Shown in pieces: positions 62,482 to 64,000 of a DNA stretch of 64,000 bases. A model generated the notes under the pieces. That model saw only the letters and a program-made list of their open reading frames with translations. It was not told where the DNA came from and made no database searches. Source of the stretch: Vibrio mangrovi (GTDB lineage Bacteria; Pseudomonadota; Gammaproteobacteria; Enterobacterales; Vibrionaceae); assembly GCF_024346955.1 (NCBI RefSeq), contig NZ_AP024883.1, positions 1,612,001-1,676,000 of the forward strand, given 5' to 3'. Numbering within the stretch: position 1 is the first letter of the stretch; each line of letters starts with the position of its first letter. A program made the translations under genes and the position numbers.

Positions 62482-64000
62482 ATGAAAACGATAGTAGATT
62501 CTCCAAAACGTCGAAAGCCCGTATCGCGTCTTAAGTATGACACGGATTATTGTGTCGGGCAGGATAACGTCAAGATCTGGGGGTTGGATATTCACAACCC
62601 CGTATTCGGTATCAGTGTTGGTTTGATACTGTTATTTATTATCCTCACATTAGGTTTTCCTGAAGGAGCAAAAGCAGTACTGACACAGGCACGGAGCTGG
62701 TCAATCAATCACTTTGACTGGCTGTTTATGGCGGGTTGTAACCTGTTTGTGCTCTTTTGTCTGGTTCTGCTGGTCTTACCGGTCGGTAAAATCCGTCTTG
62801 GTGGGGTCAATGCAACACCGGAATTTTCGACTTTATCCTGGTTCAGTATGCTTTTTGCTGCGGGAATGGGGATTGGGCTGATGTTCTGGAGTGTTGCCGA
62901 ACCGGTTGCTTATTATACCGACTGGTACGGTACGCCGCTGAATGTTGCGCCACGAACCGAAGATGGCAAAGTATTGGCACTGAGTGCCACAATGTACCAC
63001 TGGGGATTGCATCCATGGGCTATTTACGCAGTTGTCGGTCTGGCACTTGCATTTTTTGCCTATAACAAAGGATTACCTCTGACCATTCGTTCTGTATTCT
63101 ATCCGGTTCTCGGAAAACGTTGCTGGGGAACAATGGGGAACATCATTGATATCCTTGCTGTTCTGGCGACAATTTTCGGTCTGGCAACCTCTTTAGGTTT
63201 TGGTGCACAGCAGGCTGCCGGTGGTCTCAGCCATCTTTTTGGTATTAGTAATGGTCTCGGGACACAGATTGCCTTTATTGTTGTCGTCACTATGATTGCA
63301 ATTATTTCTGTTTCCCGCGGGCTTGATGGTGGCGTGAAAATACTCAGTAATATCAACATGCTGATGGCAGCTGCTTTGATTGCATTGCTGATCATCATCG
63401 GTCCGACAATGGAAATCTTCAAGACCGTCGGGACTATTACCCGTGGTTACGCCGAAAATTTCATTCCGCTGTCAAACTGGATTGGCCGGGAAGATACAGA
63501 CTGGTTCCATGGCTGGACAGTTTTCTACTGGGCATGGTGGGTTTCATGGTCACCATTTGTCGGTATGTTTATCGCCCGGGTTTCCAAAGGACGTACGGTG
63601 CGTGAATTTATCACCGCAGTACTGCTGATTCCTGCACTGGTTACAGTGATCTGGATGAGTGTGATGGGTGGTACGGCGATTGAGCAGGCAACAACAGGTG
63701 TCGGCGAACTGGCCAACGGTATCACTGATGTTTCTAAAGCGATGTTCCAGATGTTTGATAATCTGCCGATGACATCCTTGCTTTCCGTCATGGGGATTGC
63801 ACTGGTACTGCTGTTTTTCGTGACGTCATCGGACTCTGGTTCTTTGGTTATCGATAGCATTACCGCCGGCGGTAAAACTGATGTTCCGACCGCACAACGT
63901 GTACTATGGGCTTCACTGGAAGGCGTCATTGCCATCGCACTATTACTGGGCGGAGGCGATCAGGCTCTGACAGCATTGCAGGCCGGTGCGATAACAACCG
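62482..64000 (+). CDS. BCCT family betaine/carnitine/choline transporter (3' end outside window)
   Basis: About 506 codons are visible and the frame is open at the right edge. The ATG at 62482 with GAGGGA upstream is preferred over in-frame ATGs at 62461 and 62470. The BCCT hallmarks are present: NVKIWGLDIHNPVFG before the first segment, MGIGLMFWSVAEPVAYY near 130, and the signature WTVFYWAWWVSWSPFVGMF near 345 with its aromatic substrate box. Such carriers are Na- or H-coupled and bring in betaine, choline or dimethylglycine. Its place after the dgc operon suggests uptake for catabolism rather than only osmoprotection. Confidence 0.9.
   Translation, partial: MKTIVDSPKRRKPVSRLKYDTDYCVGQDNVKIWGLDIHNPVFGISVGLILLFIILTLGFPEGAKAVLTQARSWSINHFDWLFMAGCNLFVLFCLVLLVLPVGKIRLGGVNATPEFSTLSWFSMLFAAGMGIGLMFWSVAEPVAYYTDWYGTPLNVAPRTEDGKVLALSATMYHWGLHPWAIYAVVGLALAFFAYNKGLPLTIRSVFYPVLGKRCWGTMGNIIDILAVLATIFGLATSLGFGAQQAAGGLSHLFGISNGLGTQIAFIVVVTMIAIISVSRGLDGGVKILSNINMLMAAALIALLIIIGPTMEIFKTVGTITRGYAENFIPLSNWIGREDTDWFHGWTVFYWAWWVSWSPFVGMFIARVSKGRTVREFITAVLLIPALVTVIWMSVMGGTAIEQATTGVGELANGITDVSKAMFQMFDNLPMTSLLSVMGIALVLLFFVTSSDSGSLVIDSITAGGKTDVPTAQRVLWASLEGVIAIALLLGGGDQALTALQAGAITT

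Overview
The window reads as chromosomal DNA of a Vibrio or close relative (Vibrionaceae). The main evidence is a long VCR-type attC site at the left edge, as found in Vibrio chromosomal integrons, together with typical gammaproteobacterial housekeeping genes (asnS, aspC, glk, nirBDC, pqiABC, cobU/cobD). The species cannot be named from the sequence alone. No rRNA, tRNA, CRISPR array, insertion sequence or prophage was seen. || Layout. (1) 1-3.5 kb: AT-rich distal end of an integron cassette array, with the tail of one cassette gene, two intact attC sites, and cassette genes for an AbiGi-like protein, a membrane-anchored PIN-domain protein and a TIGR04141/DUF6119 protein. Two further cassette junctions look eroded. 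(2) 3.5-7.4 kb: a small membrane protein, the cobalamin genes cobU and cobD (convergent), and a tandem HD-GYP protein. (3) 7.4-13.7 kb: a minus-strand operon for a binding-protein ABC importer with its own phosphodiesterase-type and HAD-type hydrolases, divergent from a GntR/UTRA regulator with a pair of matching operator-like sites. (4) 13.8-18.4 kb: nirB-nirD-nirC (NADH nitrite reductase and nitrite channel) behind an FNR-like box, then a VOC protein. (5) 18.6-25.7 kb: a sugar locus with two TIM-barrel isomerase/epimerase-type proteins (one exported), an MFS permease, a Gfo/Idh/MocA oxidoreductase, a divergent LacI regulator and glucokinase. A shared palindromic operator and a consensus CRP box sit in the control regions. 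(6) 25.7-43.4 kb: an alpha/beta hydrolase and a polytopic membrane protein, pqiABC, a chemoreceptor, a frameshifted codA-like gene, a GGDEF-EAL protein, a Tat-signal alcohol dehydrogenase, a VOC protein, aspC and asnS. || (7) 43.8-64 kb: a nearly complete glycine betaine catabolic island. Dimethylglycine demethylation (dgcA, dgcB and dedicated ETF subunits) feeds sarcosine oxidase (soxBDAG). Its methylene-THF and glycine products are combined by glyA to serine, which sdaA converts to pyruvate, while purU returns folate. A GbdR-type AraC regulator sits in the middle and a BCCT transporter runs off the right edge. The first enzyme, betaine monooxygenase (gbcAB), is not in the window and may lie just beyond it. 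|| The most interesting parts are the two-gene cassette (AbiGi-like plus membrane PIN protein), the M19-peptidase homolog in the betaine island that lacks the family's N-terminal HxD metal motif, the repeated CCTGAAAACGACG motif in front of it, the exported sugar isomerase paralog in the LacI-controlled locus, and the Tat-signal alcohol dehydrogenase.
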